NCBI GenBank assembly: GCA_012729335.1
Contig: JAAYDJ010000034.1
Span: forward strand, 1 to 64,000
Length of the DNA: 64,000 nucleotides
Direction: 5' to 3'
DNA from: Bacteroidales bacterium
GTDB lineage: Bacteria; Bacteroidota; Bacteroidia; Bacteroidales; Prolixibacteraceae
A program made the translations under genes and the position numbers. The stretch's first letter is position 1. The number at the start of each line of letters is the position of its first letter. Positions 56,901 to 63,619 of this stretch are shown one piece after another. The notes under the pieces were generated by a model. The model was given only the letters and a program-made list of their open reading frames with translations. It was not told the DNA's origin and searched no databases.

Positions 56901-57194
56901 GAGATCCGGTTCGCCCTCAATGGCGTCCAGGCTAAAGCCAGCCAGGAAGAGGTTCCCCCGGCGCAGGTGCCCCTGAATACACGCCTGGGCAACATCGTCT
57001 CCGCCCATATCAGCAACTCAGCCGCCGTCTCCCCCGCCGAAAAAGCAGAGTTCACCATCCTCAAGGAGGAATTTCCACCCGTATTGGCCCGACTGCGTCA
57101 AATCGCCGAAAAGGACATTCCTGCCCTCGAAGCCGAACTCAACCGGCTTAACGCCCCTTGGACCCCCGGAAGAATTCCGGTGTGGAAAGAGTAA
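53907..57194 (+). CDS. Secreted sortilin/BNR-repeat (VPS10-like) protein
   Basis: 1095 residues, signal peptide to about 21. The first ~750 residues carry many Asp-box-type repeats (YKSVDGGKSFKNMG, YRSADGGITWEKVL, YKSTDAGKSWRKIM, FRSTDKGESWEKM, ITEDGGKNWRQV, LKSSDRGKTWNSIA), forming a ten-bladed propeller of the sortilin/VPS10 type. A helical and beta C-terminus follows (LRWELELEQMEEAAH-like region, then GGGGRRGGGAGIAVMPGTYS, a glycine-rich linker). No sialidase catalytic set is seen, so a hydrolase label would be misleading. Probably surface or periplasmic; ligand unknown. A terminator follows. Confidence 0.85.
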   Translation: MKKCIILTLVLSLVLTSGFAQKPEKAKGDTIITSSLVSGFKFRNIGPAWASGRIADFAVNPANTAEYYVAVASGNVWKTDNNGTTWKPVFDNYGAYSIGVVKTDPNNFNTVWVGTGENNHQRALGYGDGVYKSVDGGKSFKNMGLKESRQIGGIVIDPRNSDIVFVACEGSAWGPGGERGLYRSADGGITWEKVLDISENTGVNNVVLDPSNPDIMYATSEQRRRHYFTKIGGGPESAVYKSTDAGKSWRKIMKGLPSVDIGGMGIDVSPVDPSVVYLIVEAAEGKSGFFRSTDKGESWEKMSDHASSGQYYNEIYCDPKDVDKVYSMETYSYVTADGGKTWAALSNNGRHVDDHALWIDPSNTRHFMIGGDGGIYETWDNGATWDFKENLPVTQFYRVNVDNAWPFYNVYGGTQDNNSMVGPSQSLKRGGASNDDWTVTLGGDGFWIDTDPTNPDIIYTEYQYGNLSRFDKKSGERVSIKPMERKGEETYKWNWNAPMFVSRHSPTRLYHAANKVFRSDDRGDSWQVISDDLTTQTDRNSWPVMGKFWSVDAVAKDVSTSQWGTIVALAESPLNENLLFAGTDDGVISITEDGGKNWRQVKSFPGIPEYTYVSHLHADRFNENVVYASFDNLQRDDFKPYVLKSSDRGKTWNSIAGNLPANGTVNCLEQDFVNPDLLFAGTEFGIFFTPDGGKNWVQLKSGIPTIAVRHIAIQQRETDLVLATFGRGFFILDNYAPLRELSKELTDKEAHLFAVKDALMFNYAGNQDNQGQTYYMAPNADYGATFTYYLKEAPKSKKELRKEAEKKLIKEGKPVPQPSWRELELEQMEEAAHLLFTIRDEEGNTVRQLTRAPGKGIQRLTWDLRYAMPTATRISGKFSPVEAGGGGRRGGGAGIAVMPGTYSVEMELWANGEVKKLAGPVKFTAKKLNNVTLPAADYAENVAFAKNVSKLAVAMTGTDRLTAELATRVENIKQAVYATPEAGQALMDQARKAAQALEEIRFALNGVQAKASQEEVPPAQVPLNTRLGNIVSAHISNSAAVSPAEKAEFTILKEEFPPVLARLRQIAEKDIPALEAELNRLNAPWTPGRIPVWKE

Positions 57195-57256
57195 TTTAAC
57201 GACTCGTTTCTGCCATTTCTGCACAATTTTTGTTGCAGCCTGGATATCCGGATGAA

Positions 57257-57287
57257 CGGAACCACCCTCCCGGGGGGTTCCGTTTTT
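57257..57287 (+). terminator. Rho-independent terminator after the BNR-type gene
   Basis: CGGAACC (57257-57263) pairs with GGTTCCG (57276-57282), extended inside by CCC/GGG pairs, followed by TTTTT. It is 63 bases beyond the stop codon and 32 bases before the methyltransferase start. Confidence 0.8.
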
Positions 57288-57318
57288 CCGGATTAACCTG
57301 AATAGATGGAAAAACCGG

Positions 57319-57975
57319 ATGAAGCCGCCCTCATTGAAATATTCCCTGGCCCCTCTGGCGCTGCTGGCTGCCATGTTGCTTTTCTGCGGAAATGCCCGCG
57401 CCCAGTATCCCGAGCCTAAAAATGACCTCGATAAAAGAGTGCTCACCTTCCTTCAGAACCAGTCGGGCGAATGGAAAGACATGAATGTGCCGGTCACCGA
57501 CGGCCGGATCCTCTATGACCTGGTGCTGGAAGGCAATTACCGCAAGGCATTGGAAATCGGCACTTCTACGGGCCATTCGGCCATATGGATCGCCTGGGCC
57601 CTTTCCAAAACCGGCGGTAAGCTGGTGACCATCGAAATCGACAAACAACGCTACCTCCAGGCCCTCCAGAATTTCAGGAAAGCCGGCCTTTCTGAACATA
57701 TCGACGCCCGCCTTGGCGATGCCCACGAACTGGTCCCCGCCCTCGCAGGAAACTGGGATTTCGTATTCTGCGACGCCGATAAATACTGGTACAAAAATTA
57801 CTTCACGGCCATGGAGGGAAAGTTAAACAAAGGGGGCTGCTTCGCCGCCCACAATATCAACACCCGCTCCCCCGACATCAGAGAATTCCTCCGGTACATC
57901 CAGGCCCATAACGGATTCACCACCGGCTTCCGCACCGGCAGCCGCGCCGGTATCTCCGTCAGCTACAGGAAATAA
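57319..57975 (+). CDS. O-methyltransferase-like protein with signal peptide
   Basis: 218 residues. The first ~29 are a clear signal peptide (YSLAPLALLAAMLLFCGNARAQ). The rest is a class I SAM-dependent methyltransferase of the CaffeoylCoA/Methyltransf_24 type: ALEIGTSTGHSAIWIAWAL (motif I), KLVTIEIDKQRYLQALQNF and WDFVFCDADKYWYKNYF. All motifs look intact. SAM is not normally available in the periplasm, so the leader is odd. Either it is a folded exported enzyme with an unknown donor or a repurposed fold. Its end overlaps the end of the convergent homocysteine methyltransferase gene by 13 bases. Confidence 0.85.
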   Translation: MKPPSLKYSLAPLALLAAMLLFCGNARAQYPEPKNDLDKRVLTFLQNQSGEWKDMNVPVTDGRILYDLVLEGNYRKALEIGTSTGHSAIWIAWALSKTGGKLVTIEIDKQRYLQALQNFRKAGLSEHIDARLGDAHELVPALAGNWDFVFCDADKYWYKNYFTAMEGKLNKGGCFAAHNINTRSPDIREFLRYIQAHNGFTTGFRTGSRAGISVSYRK

Positions 57976-58850
57976 CCGGCAGCTTTTCTGATGGCCATGA
58001 TGTGGGCAGGGGTGGTTCCGCAGCAGCCGCCGATGATAGAGGCACCGGCCTGCAGGAGGGCTTTGACATGGGAGGCCATCTCTTCCGGGGATTCGGGGAA
58101 AACCGTTTGACCCTCGCGGTAAAGGGGAATACCAGCATTGGCATGTACGAGAATGGGTACGCCCGGGTGGGTCCGTCTTATTTCCTCCACCACAGGGATC
58201 ATGCCTGCCATGCCGTTTCCGCAGTTGGTTCCCACGATGGATGCGCCGGCTTCGAGGAGGGGCTGAACCATTTCGGCAGGCGATATGCCCATCATGGTCC
58301 GGTAGTCGGCGGTCACCAGCCGGTCAAAGGTCATGGTACAAATCACTTCAAGGCGCGTATTTTCACGGGCAGCGCGCACCGCCAGCACCGCCTCCTCCAG
58401 ATCGGTCATCGTTTCCACGATGATGGCGTCGGCACCCCCGGCCTCCAGCGCCAGGGACTGCTCCCGGAAAGCCTCGTACATTTCATCAGCCGTCACTTCC
58501 TCCATGATCAGCATCTTCCCCGTGGGCCCTACCGATCCCAGCACCAGTACCCGGTCACCGGCCGCCTCACGGCTGATCGCCGCGGCAGCCCGGTTCAGTT
58601 CCGTCACCTGCCCGGCCAGCCCATACTTCTCCAGCTTGAAACGGCTGCCCCCAAAACTGTTGGTCTCGATCAGGTCGGCCCCCGCCTCCACATAACTCCG
58701 GGCAATCGCCAGCACATCATCGCGATGGGTCACATTCCACAGCTCAGGACACTCCCCCGGGCGTAATCCCTTCTGCTGTAAAAAGGTACCCCAAGCCCCG
58801 TCCGACACGAGGACCCGATTTCTGATTAAATCTAACAACGCTCTCTTCAT
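57963..58850 (-). CDS. Homocysteine S-methyltransferase-domain protein
   Basis: 295 residues from ATG 58850; upstream codons to 58892 are not family-like. It matches the N-terminal homocysteine-binding barrel of MetH: VLVSDGAWGTFLQQKGL, ADLIETNSFGGSRFKLEKYG, VLGSVGPTGKMLIMEE. The zinc ligands are in VGTNCGNG and GGCCGTTPAH. It lacks the folate, B12 and activation domains, so it needs an external methyl donor. The corrinoid protein and MtaA-like gene upstream on the same strand suggest that methyl groups reach homocysteine through the corrinoid protein, giving methionine. Inference only. Confidence 0.88.
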   Translation of the reverse strand: MKRALLDLIRNRVLVSDGAWGTFLQQKGLRPGECPELWNVTHRDDVLAIARSYVEAGADLIETNSFGGSRFKLEKYGLAGQVTELNRAAAAISREAAGDRVLVLGSVGPTGKMLIMEEVTADEMYEAFREQSLALEAGGADAIIVETMTDLEEAVLAVRAARENTRLEVICTMTFDRLVTADYRTMMGISPAEMVQPLLEAGASIVGTNCGNGMAGMIPVVEEIRRTHPGVPILVHANAGIPLYREGQTVFPESPEEMASHVKALLQAGASIIGGCCGTTPAHIMAIRKAAGYFL

Positions 58851-58975
58851 AAGTCGACGACCCGCCTGTATACCGGGTATCCAAAAATACAAATAATGTA
58901 TTACACTGCAGAGTTCAGCTCCTCACAGGTTGACTTTGAGTTATGCCACACCAGATTTCATTCCGGAAGGAGACC

Positions 58976-59135
58976 GGGGTCCGCCTGACCCGCGACCCTT
59001 CCGGGGGGTGAAAAGGAGGTTCGCCTGACCCGCGATCCTTCCGGGAGGTGACTGAGAGGTTTTCCTGACCAGATCACATGCCAGGAATTGACTCGGGGGT
59101 CCGCCTGACCTGCGACCCTTCCGGGAGGTAACATG
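58976..59135. repeat. Four tandem 40-bp units
   Basis: The core CCTGACC recurs at exactly 40-base steps (58984, 59024, 59064, 59104). Units 1, 2 and 4 share CGCCTGACC and CCTTCCGGGNGGT; unit 3 is diverged. The array fills most of the 304-base gap between the HD gene and the homocysteine methyltransferase gene, both minus strand. Nothing else stands out in that gap. Confidence 0.8.
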
Positions 59136-59154
59136 TGAGGTTTTAGAGAGCAGA

Positions 59155-59670
59155 TTAGCCTGCGGTTGCCCATCCGTAGAGGGAAGCGGCCAGATCCTTG
59201 CCGGTAGACGTCCTGAAGTACTTTTTCACCACCGAGGGTGCAGCCTCCGGGGTGATATATCCCTCGTGGATGTTCACCAGGAAATCTGCTTCCACGAGGA
59301 TCTGAAAGTCGGGACCATCGATTTTGGAGTAGGTGTGGTGATGGCCGGTAATGAAACAGACCCGGTCCATCACATGGGGGTGGATGCCGCACCCCTCCAT
59401 GATGGAGCGGGCCACGGCGGGCCCTTCCATCTCCTGGAAACGGCTGTCGGAAGAGTGGTGTTTCCTCACGGCTTCCTTGATGCCGATATCATGCAGAATG
59501 GCTGTCAGGGCGGTGATCAGCGCCTTCTCCTCCGGAAGCCGCTCCCCCGAAAGGATTGCCCTGGCAAAGCCGTAAACCTTAAAGGCATGGCTGATCCGTT
59601 TGATATCGTCTCCAAAATAGCGCACCATACCAAGCAATACCGCACTTTCTTCCATATCACGCATATACAT
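59155..59670 (-). CDS. HD-domain protein
   Basis: 171 residues, no signal peptide. HD phosphohydrolase motifs: KRISHAFKVYGFARAIL (first His), ALTAILHDIGIKEAV (HD), and CFITGHHHTY with FQILVEADFLVNIHEG (later metal ligands). Small HD proteins like this hydrolyse phosphate esters or act as accessory factors. It starts 3 bases after the MtaA-like gene stop, so it is in the same operon. A link to methyl-group metabolism is inferred from position only. Confidence 0.85.
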   Translation of the reverse strand: MYMRDMEESAVLLGMVRYFGDDIKRISHAFKVYGFARAILSGERLPEEKALITALTAILHDIGIKEAVRKHHSSDSRFQEMEGPAVARSIMEGCGIHPHVMDRVCFITGHHHTYSKIDGPDFQILVEADFLVNIHEGYITPEAAPSVVKKYFRTSTGKDLAASLYGWATAG

Positions 59671-59673
59671 ACA

Positions 59674-61296
59674 TTACAACTCCTTGATCCACTCCTTCAG
59701 CACGTCAAGGGACGGCTGGCTGTTTTCGCATTTCAGGCGGTAGTGGACGGTCACCAGCGCCGGCCCCCTGGTGATGCCGAATGCCGCCATTTTCGCCCGG
59801 TCGGTGATCATCGTGATGGAAATATCCTTCCCCAGTTCCAGCGAGGCCTGCCTGACCTTTTCATTCATCTCACGGCATACCTCCTCCGTTTCCCCGAAAA
59901 GGAGAATCTCACTCCGCTTCGAGCGGATCTTCAGCTTCAGCTTTTCATTGATACGCTGCTGGATGGCCTGGATCAGCTGTCCCTGCGGCGGAATTTTCGA
60001 TACAAAGGCGATTTTCCCGTCAATGCATATGGTGGGGATATTTTTAACCATCAGGGAGGACATGAAGGTGACGGCTTCCATCCGCTTGATGGCATGTTCC
60101 CGCCATTCTACCACCCCCTCGAAGTGGGGCGCCACCCGTTTGACAGCCTCCACCATGTACTGACAGGGAGCACAAGATTCCGAATCGAGGGTAATAATAT
60201 CGACGATGACCTTATCGCTCTGGCCATAATCGTTCATGTTCAGGATGGCGATGCGGCCGTCGCTGGTTTCCAGGGCGCGGACCACCTCCTGCTGATAGGG
60301 ATCACGCACCAGTTCAGCGACGGCTTGAAGATTCTCCACCGGCGTTTCCATGGGAAGGTCACACCCCGGAGCCAGGATAAATCCCTTTCTTCCTGCCTGG
60401 TCAAGGCAGGTAAGGGCCTCCTGCCGGGCATCGTCGGCGCTTCCCATCAGTAAGACCACCGTCAGACGCAGGTTGCCCCCAAAGCTCACCCCGCTCGCCA
60501 GCGCTTTCTCCCGCACAAAGTCAAGGGGGATGTTCTCGTCAATGGAGATGTTGTCGGGGCGGCAGCGGCACATCACTTCGATGTTCTGCTGCGCATGGCC
60601 GCACACGAAAAAGGAACTCAGCCGCCCTGCCGCACGGATGTCACTGAAGATACGCGTGGCATAGGGAGCCACATATTCTTCAAAACTATCAGGATCGATC
60701 TGGCTGGTCATCGGATCGACCAGGGCAATCACATCACAGCCAGCCTCCATCAGCCAGCCGGCCATCCTGCCGGCTACCTCCGTACAGAAAGACATCAGAT
60801 CATGCACCTCGCCGGGGGCTTCAAACAATTTCAGAAAAATATCGGTCCCCAGAAGATGAAGCGCCAGTGTAAAAGGACCCGTTACCAACCCATACAGGGC
60901 AATCCCGGGATACTTCTCCCTTAAGGCACGGGTGGTCTCCAACACCTGGGGAATTCTTCCCTTTCCGGAAGTAAACTCCGGCAGATCACCAAGGGTTCTT
61001 CCTTCAGCCAGGGGATGGGAGATCACCGCCGGAGGAGTTCCCGACGACCATTTCAGGGCGCAACCCAGCACTTCGGCCTCGAGCTGAAGGTCAAATACCA
61101 CGGGAATCCCGTCGGGCTGGTACATGTCGATCGCTTTGCTTATTCCGGCCGTCATCAGTGCCGAAGATTGCAGGTACCGGGTGGCGTCTACCCCGGTGAG
61201 AAACCCCCCGTGTACCCCTACAAAAGGTACCCACGGTACCCTCTCCGTCTCCTGCAGTCCCATCGCCGCCCTGATCAGCTCCAATCCATTCATCAT
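59674..61296 (-). CDS. MtaA/URO-D-like methyltransferase fused to two thioredoxin-like domains
   Basis: 540 residues. Residues 1-345 form a uroporphyrinogen-decarboxylase-fold methyltransferase of the MtaA/CmuA kind: IALYGLVTGPFTLALHLLGT, then SFFVCGHAQQNIEVM and GFILAPGCDLPMETPVENL, with His/Cys residues placed as zinc ligands. Then come a thioredoxin/glutaredoxin-like domain with CAPC (TLDSESCAPCQYMVEAVKRV, KNIPTICIDGK) and a second fold without CxxC (SEILLFGETEEVCREMNEKV, ITRGPALVTVHY). MtaA-type enzymes move methyl groups between corrinoid proteins and an acceptor thiol. A fused redox module is unusual. Operon with the HD gene. Confidence 0.85.
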   Translation of the reverse strand: MMNGLELIRAAMGLQETERVPWVPFVGVHGGFLTGVDATRYLQSSALMTAGISKAIDMYQPDGIPVVFDLQLEAEVLGCALKWSSGTPPAVISHPLAEGRTLGDLPEFTSGKGRIPQVLETTRALREKYPGIALYGLVTGPFTLALHLLGTDIFLKLFEAPGEVHDLMSFCTEVAGRMAGWLMEAGCDVIALVDPMTSQIDPDSFEEYVAPYATRIFSDIRAAGRLSSFFVCGHAQQNIEVMCRCRPDNISIDENIPLDFVREKALASGVSFGGNLRLTVVLLMGSADDARQEALTCLDQAGRKGFILAPGCDLPMETPVENLQAVAELVRDPYQQEVVRALETSDGRIAILNMNDYGQSDKVIVDIITLDSESCAPCQYMVEAVKRVAPHFEGVVEWREHAIKRMEAVTFMSSLMVKNIPTICIDGKIAFVSKIPPQGQLIQAIQQRINEKLKLKIRSKRSEILLFGETEEVCREMNEKVRQASLELGKDISITMITDRAKMAAFGITRGPALVTVHYRLKCENSQPSLDVLKEWIKEL

Positions 61297-61395
61297 AATC
61301 GATTATGTTCTATATCAACGGTAATCCTGAGATGCAGGGCGCCTGCACCGGCCTCTTAAACGCCCCATCCCTCTTAAACTAACCACCACTCCTTC

Positions 61396-61518
61396 ATTCT
61401 GATATCCTGACATTCTAATATCCTGACATTCTGATATCCTGACATTCTGATATCCTGACCTTATGGAATTCTGACCTTCTGGTAATTTGATATTTTTATA
61501 TTCTAATCCTCTAATCTT
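61396..61518. repeat. Degenerating 16-bp tandem repeat
   Basis: Four near-identical units of ATTCTGATATCCTGAC (61396-61459, one base change in unit 2), then units that decay step by step into TTCTAATCC/TCTTCTAATCTTCC motifs ending at the stop codon of the corrinoid-protein gene. It fills the gap between that gene and the MtaA-like gene. Confidence 0.75.
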
Positions 61519-62190
61519 CTAATCTTCCAATCTTCCATTCAGGTATTCGACGAGCCCCTGTGGATCGCGGGAATAGGCATCGGCGCCGATTTTCTCGCAG
61601 AACTCGCGGGTGACGGGGGCACCGCCCACGGCCACTTTCACCTCCGGAAGGGCCTCCTTGATCGCTTTGGAGATTCTTTCCATACTGGGCATGGTGGTGG
61701 TCAGCAATGCCGACAACCCCACATAGGCCCCCGGATGCTCCCGTAAAACCTCAATAAAACGTTCAGGCTTCACATCCACCCCCAGATCAACCACCTTCCA
61801 GCCGTTTCCCTCCACCATCATGGATACCAGGTTCTTACCGATGTCGTGGAGATCTCCCTCCACGGTGCCGATCACAAAAGTTCCCTTTTGGCGGGCTTCA
61901 CCAGTGAGAAAATAGGGTTTCAGATGCACCATGGCGGTATTCATGGCTTTGGCCGACATCAGTACTTGCGGCACAAAAACCTTGTTCTCCCGGAATTTCA
62001 CCCCTACCCGTTCCATTCCGGGCATCAGGCCGAGGGTCAGGACATCCTGGGGCGATGCACCCTGGTCGAGCAGTTGGCGGGTGAGTTCATCGGCCCCCAC
62101 CTGCCCTTTCATCTGCGGGGGAAATGGCGAAGCCTGGTTGATCTTTCCGAATTCGACACATTCGGAAAGCTTCTGCAACAATTCAGTCAT
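61519..62190 (-). CDS. Corrinoid protein (MtaC/MtbC/MttC-like, B12-binding)
   Basis: 223 residues from ATG 62190. A helical cap domain (LLDQGASPQDVLTLGLMPGM, FVPQVLMSAKAMNTAMVHLK) precedes the cobalamin-binding Rossmann domain: GTVEGDLHDIGKN contains DxHxxG with the cobalt ligand His115, followed by LGVDVKPERF, GLSALLTTTMPSM and VAVGGAPVTREF. It carries methyl groups on cobalt. No substrate-specific MtxB-type methyltransferase and no reductive activator (RACo type) are in the window, so the primary methyl donor is unknown. Confidence 0.92.
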   Translation of the reverse strand: MTELLQKLSECVEFGKINQASPFPPQMKGQVGADELTRQLLDQGASPQDVLTLGLMPGMERVGVKFRENKVFVPQVLMSAKAMNTAMVHLKPYFLTGEARQKGTFVIGTVEGDLHDIGKNLVSMMVEGNGWKVVDLGVDVKPERFIEVLREHPGAYVGLSALLTTTMPSMERISKAIKEALPEVKVAVGGAPVTREFCEKIGADAYSRDPQGLVEYLNGRLED

Positions 62191-62505
62191 AGTCACTACA
62201 GGTTTTCTGCAAATTTAGGGGAAGGCTGCAAAAAAGGAAAGAATTTCGGGGAAAAAGGATGTGTCGATTCTGTTCCCTGAGAATGGTGGTCAACCCACAT
62301 AAAAGTTTATTTTTGTGTAACGGCTAAAACCTGATGAAAGTCGCATGGTGCTTCGACCACATAAGGACATGTACATTTGCTCCATGCGAAACGGAGTTCG
62401 GCGTAGCACCGCGGAGTCCATTCCATGGGCATAAAGCACATAAAACAGCTTCACTTCGATATATCACTGAAGAGCAAGTTATTAATAAACATAAATACTC
62501 ATGCA
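62191..62505. other. Divergent intergenic region with 29-bp repeat copy 2
   Basis: Between the corrinoid-protein gene (minus) and the Gfo/Idh gene (plus). The exact repeat copy is at 62336-62364 (begins GAAAGTCGCATGGTGCTTCG). Part of it (CGCATGG, 62342-62348) can pair with CCATGCG at 62382-62388 to form a hairpin. No reading frame here looks coding; an upstream in-frame extension of the next gene to 62425 has no Rossmann-type residues. Confidence 0.6.
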
Positions 62506-63582
62506 ATGAGCAAAATCTGGAACATCGGCTTGTTGGGGTGCGGGAAGGTGGCCCGTATGCATGCCGCAGCCATCGGGGAGCTTTCCAATGCCCGTCTGGC
62601 GGGGGTTTGGAGCCGTACCCGCTCCAGTGCCGACGCCTTTGCCGACGCCTTTGGCACCACAAGCCACGCCACTCCCGGAGAATTGGTGACCGGGGCTGGC
62701 ATTGACCTGGCCATCATCTGCACGCCGCATCTTTTTCACACTGCGGCAGCCTTGGAGGTTATTGAAAAAGGGGCCCACGTGTTGGTAGAGAAACCTCTGT
62801 CGATCGATCCTTTTGATGGCGACAGGATGATTGAGGCGGCGCAGCTGAAGGGGGTGAAGCTGGGGGTGGTAAGCCAGCGGAGGTGGTATCCTCCTGCAGC
62901 CCGGGTCAAAGCCACCATCGATGCCGGCAAAATCGGAACCCCTGCCCTGGGGACGGTGGTCATGCTGGGGTGGCGCGACCGTTCCTATTATGACGCCGAC
63001 GAATGGCGCGGCACCTGGAACCTTGAAGGGGGAGGCGTCCTGGTCAACCAGGCCCCCCATCAGCTCGATCTCCTCCTCTGGTACATGGGCGAGATCGACG
63101 AAGTCTACGGCATCTGGAAAAACCTCAACCATCCCTACATCGAAGTCGATGATACCGCCCTGGCCATCATCCGCTTTAAAAACGGGGCCATCGGCAACAT
63201 CGTGGTCAGCAACTCCCAGAAACCGGGTATCCACGGAAAGGTACACATCCACGGAAGCAACGGCGCCTCGGTGGGCGTGCAAACCGAAAGCGGCGCCATG
63301 TTTCTCCCGGGGCAAACCGGTATCCTTGCCCCTCCCGTCAATGACGTGTGGACCATCCCCGGGGAAGAGCACCTCCCCGCTCTGTGGGAAAAGGAAGATG
63401 CCGCATACTTCAGTGCCATCGACCCGGCCACCCACTTCATGAAACTGCAGATCGCCGATTTTCTCACGGCCCTGGAAAACGGCGGTGAACCGGCGGTGAC
63501 AGGGTTTGACGGGCGCCGGGTCGTAGAACTCTTCGACGCGATCTACCGTTCACAGCGTGAAAACAGACCGGTGAAACTGTGA
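62506..63582 (+). CDS. Gfo/Idh/MocA-family oxidoreductase
   Basis: 358 residues from ATG 62506, which directly precedes the NAD(P)-binding start KIWNIGLLGCGKVARMHAAA. GAHVLVEKPLSIDPFDGDRM contains the conserved EKP lysine. The C-terminal beta-sheet domain includes WNLEGGGVLVNQAPHQLDLL with the catalytic-type His, and YIEVDDTALAIIRFKNGAIG. The family oxidises or reduces sugars and cyclitols in the cytoplasm. A GntP-type permease gene follows after 37 bases, so sugar-acid uptake plus oxidation is a sensible joint function. Confidence 0.92.
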   Translation: MSKIWNIGLLGCGKVARMHAAAIGELSNARLAGVWSRTRSSADAFADAFGTTSHATPGELVTGAGIDLAIICTPHLFHTAAALEVIEKGAHVLVEKPLSIDPFDGDRMIEAAQLKGVKLGVVSQRRWYPPAARVKATIDAGKIGTPALGTVVMLGWRDRSYYDADEWRGTWNLEGGGVLVNQAPHQLDLLLWYMGEIDEVYGIWKNLNHPYIEVDDTALAIIRFKNGAIGNIVVSNSQKPGIHGKVHIHGSNGASVGVQTESGAMFLPGQTGILAPPVNDVWTIPGEEHLPALWEKEDAAYFSAIDPATHFMKLQIADFLTALENGGEPAVTGFDGRRVVELFDAIYRSQRENRPVKL

Positions 63583-63619
63583 TTCACACCCTTCAGGTTG
63601 AAATGACCTCATAGAAGAT

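Noticed and set aside
53907..57194. Sialidase or other glycosyl hydrolase
   Set aside because: Asp-box repeats occur in sialidases, but the arginine triad and catalytic residues are not visible, and the many propeller blades fit sortilin/VPS10 better.
59266..60453. 395-codon plus-strand frame over the HD and MtaA-like genes
   Set aside because: It spans two well-supported genes on the other strand and has no recognisable domain.
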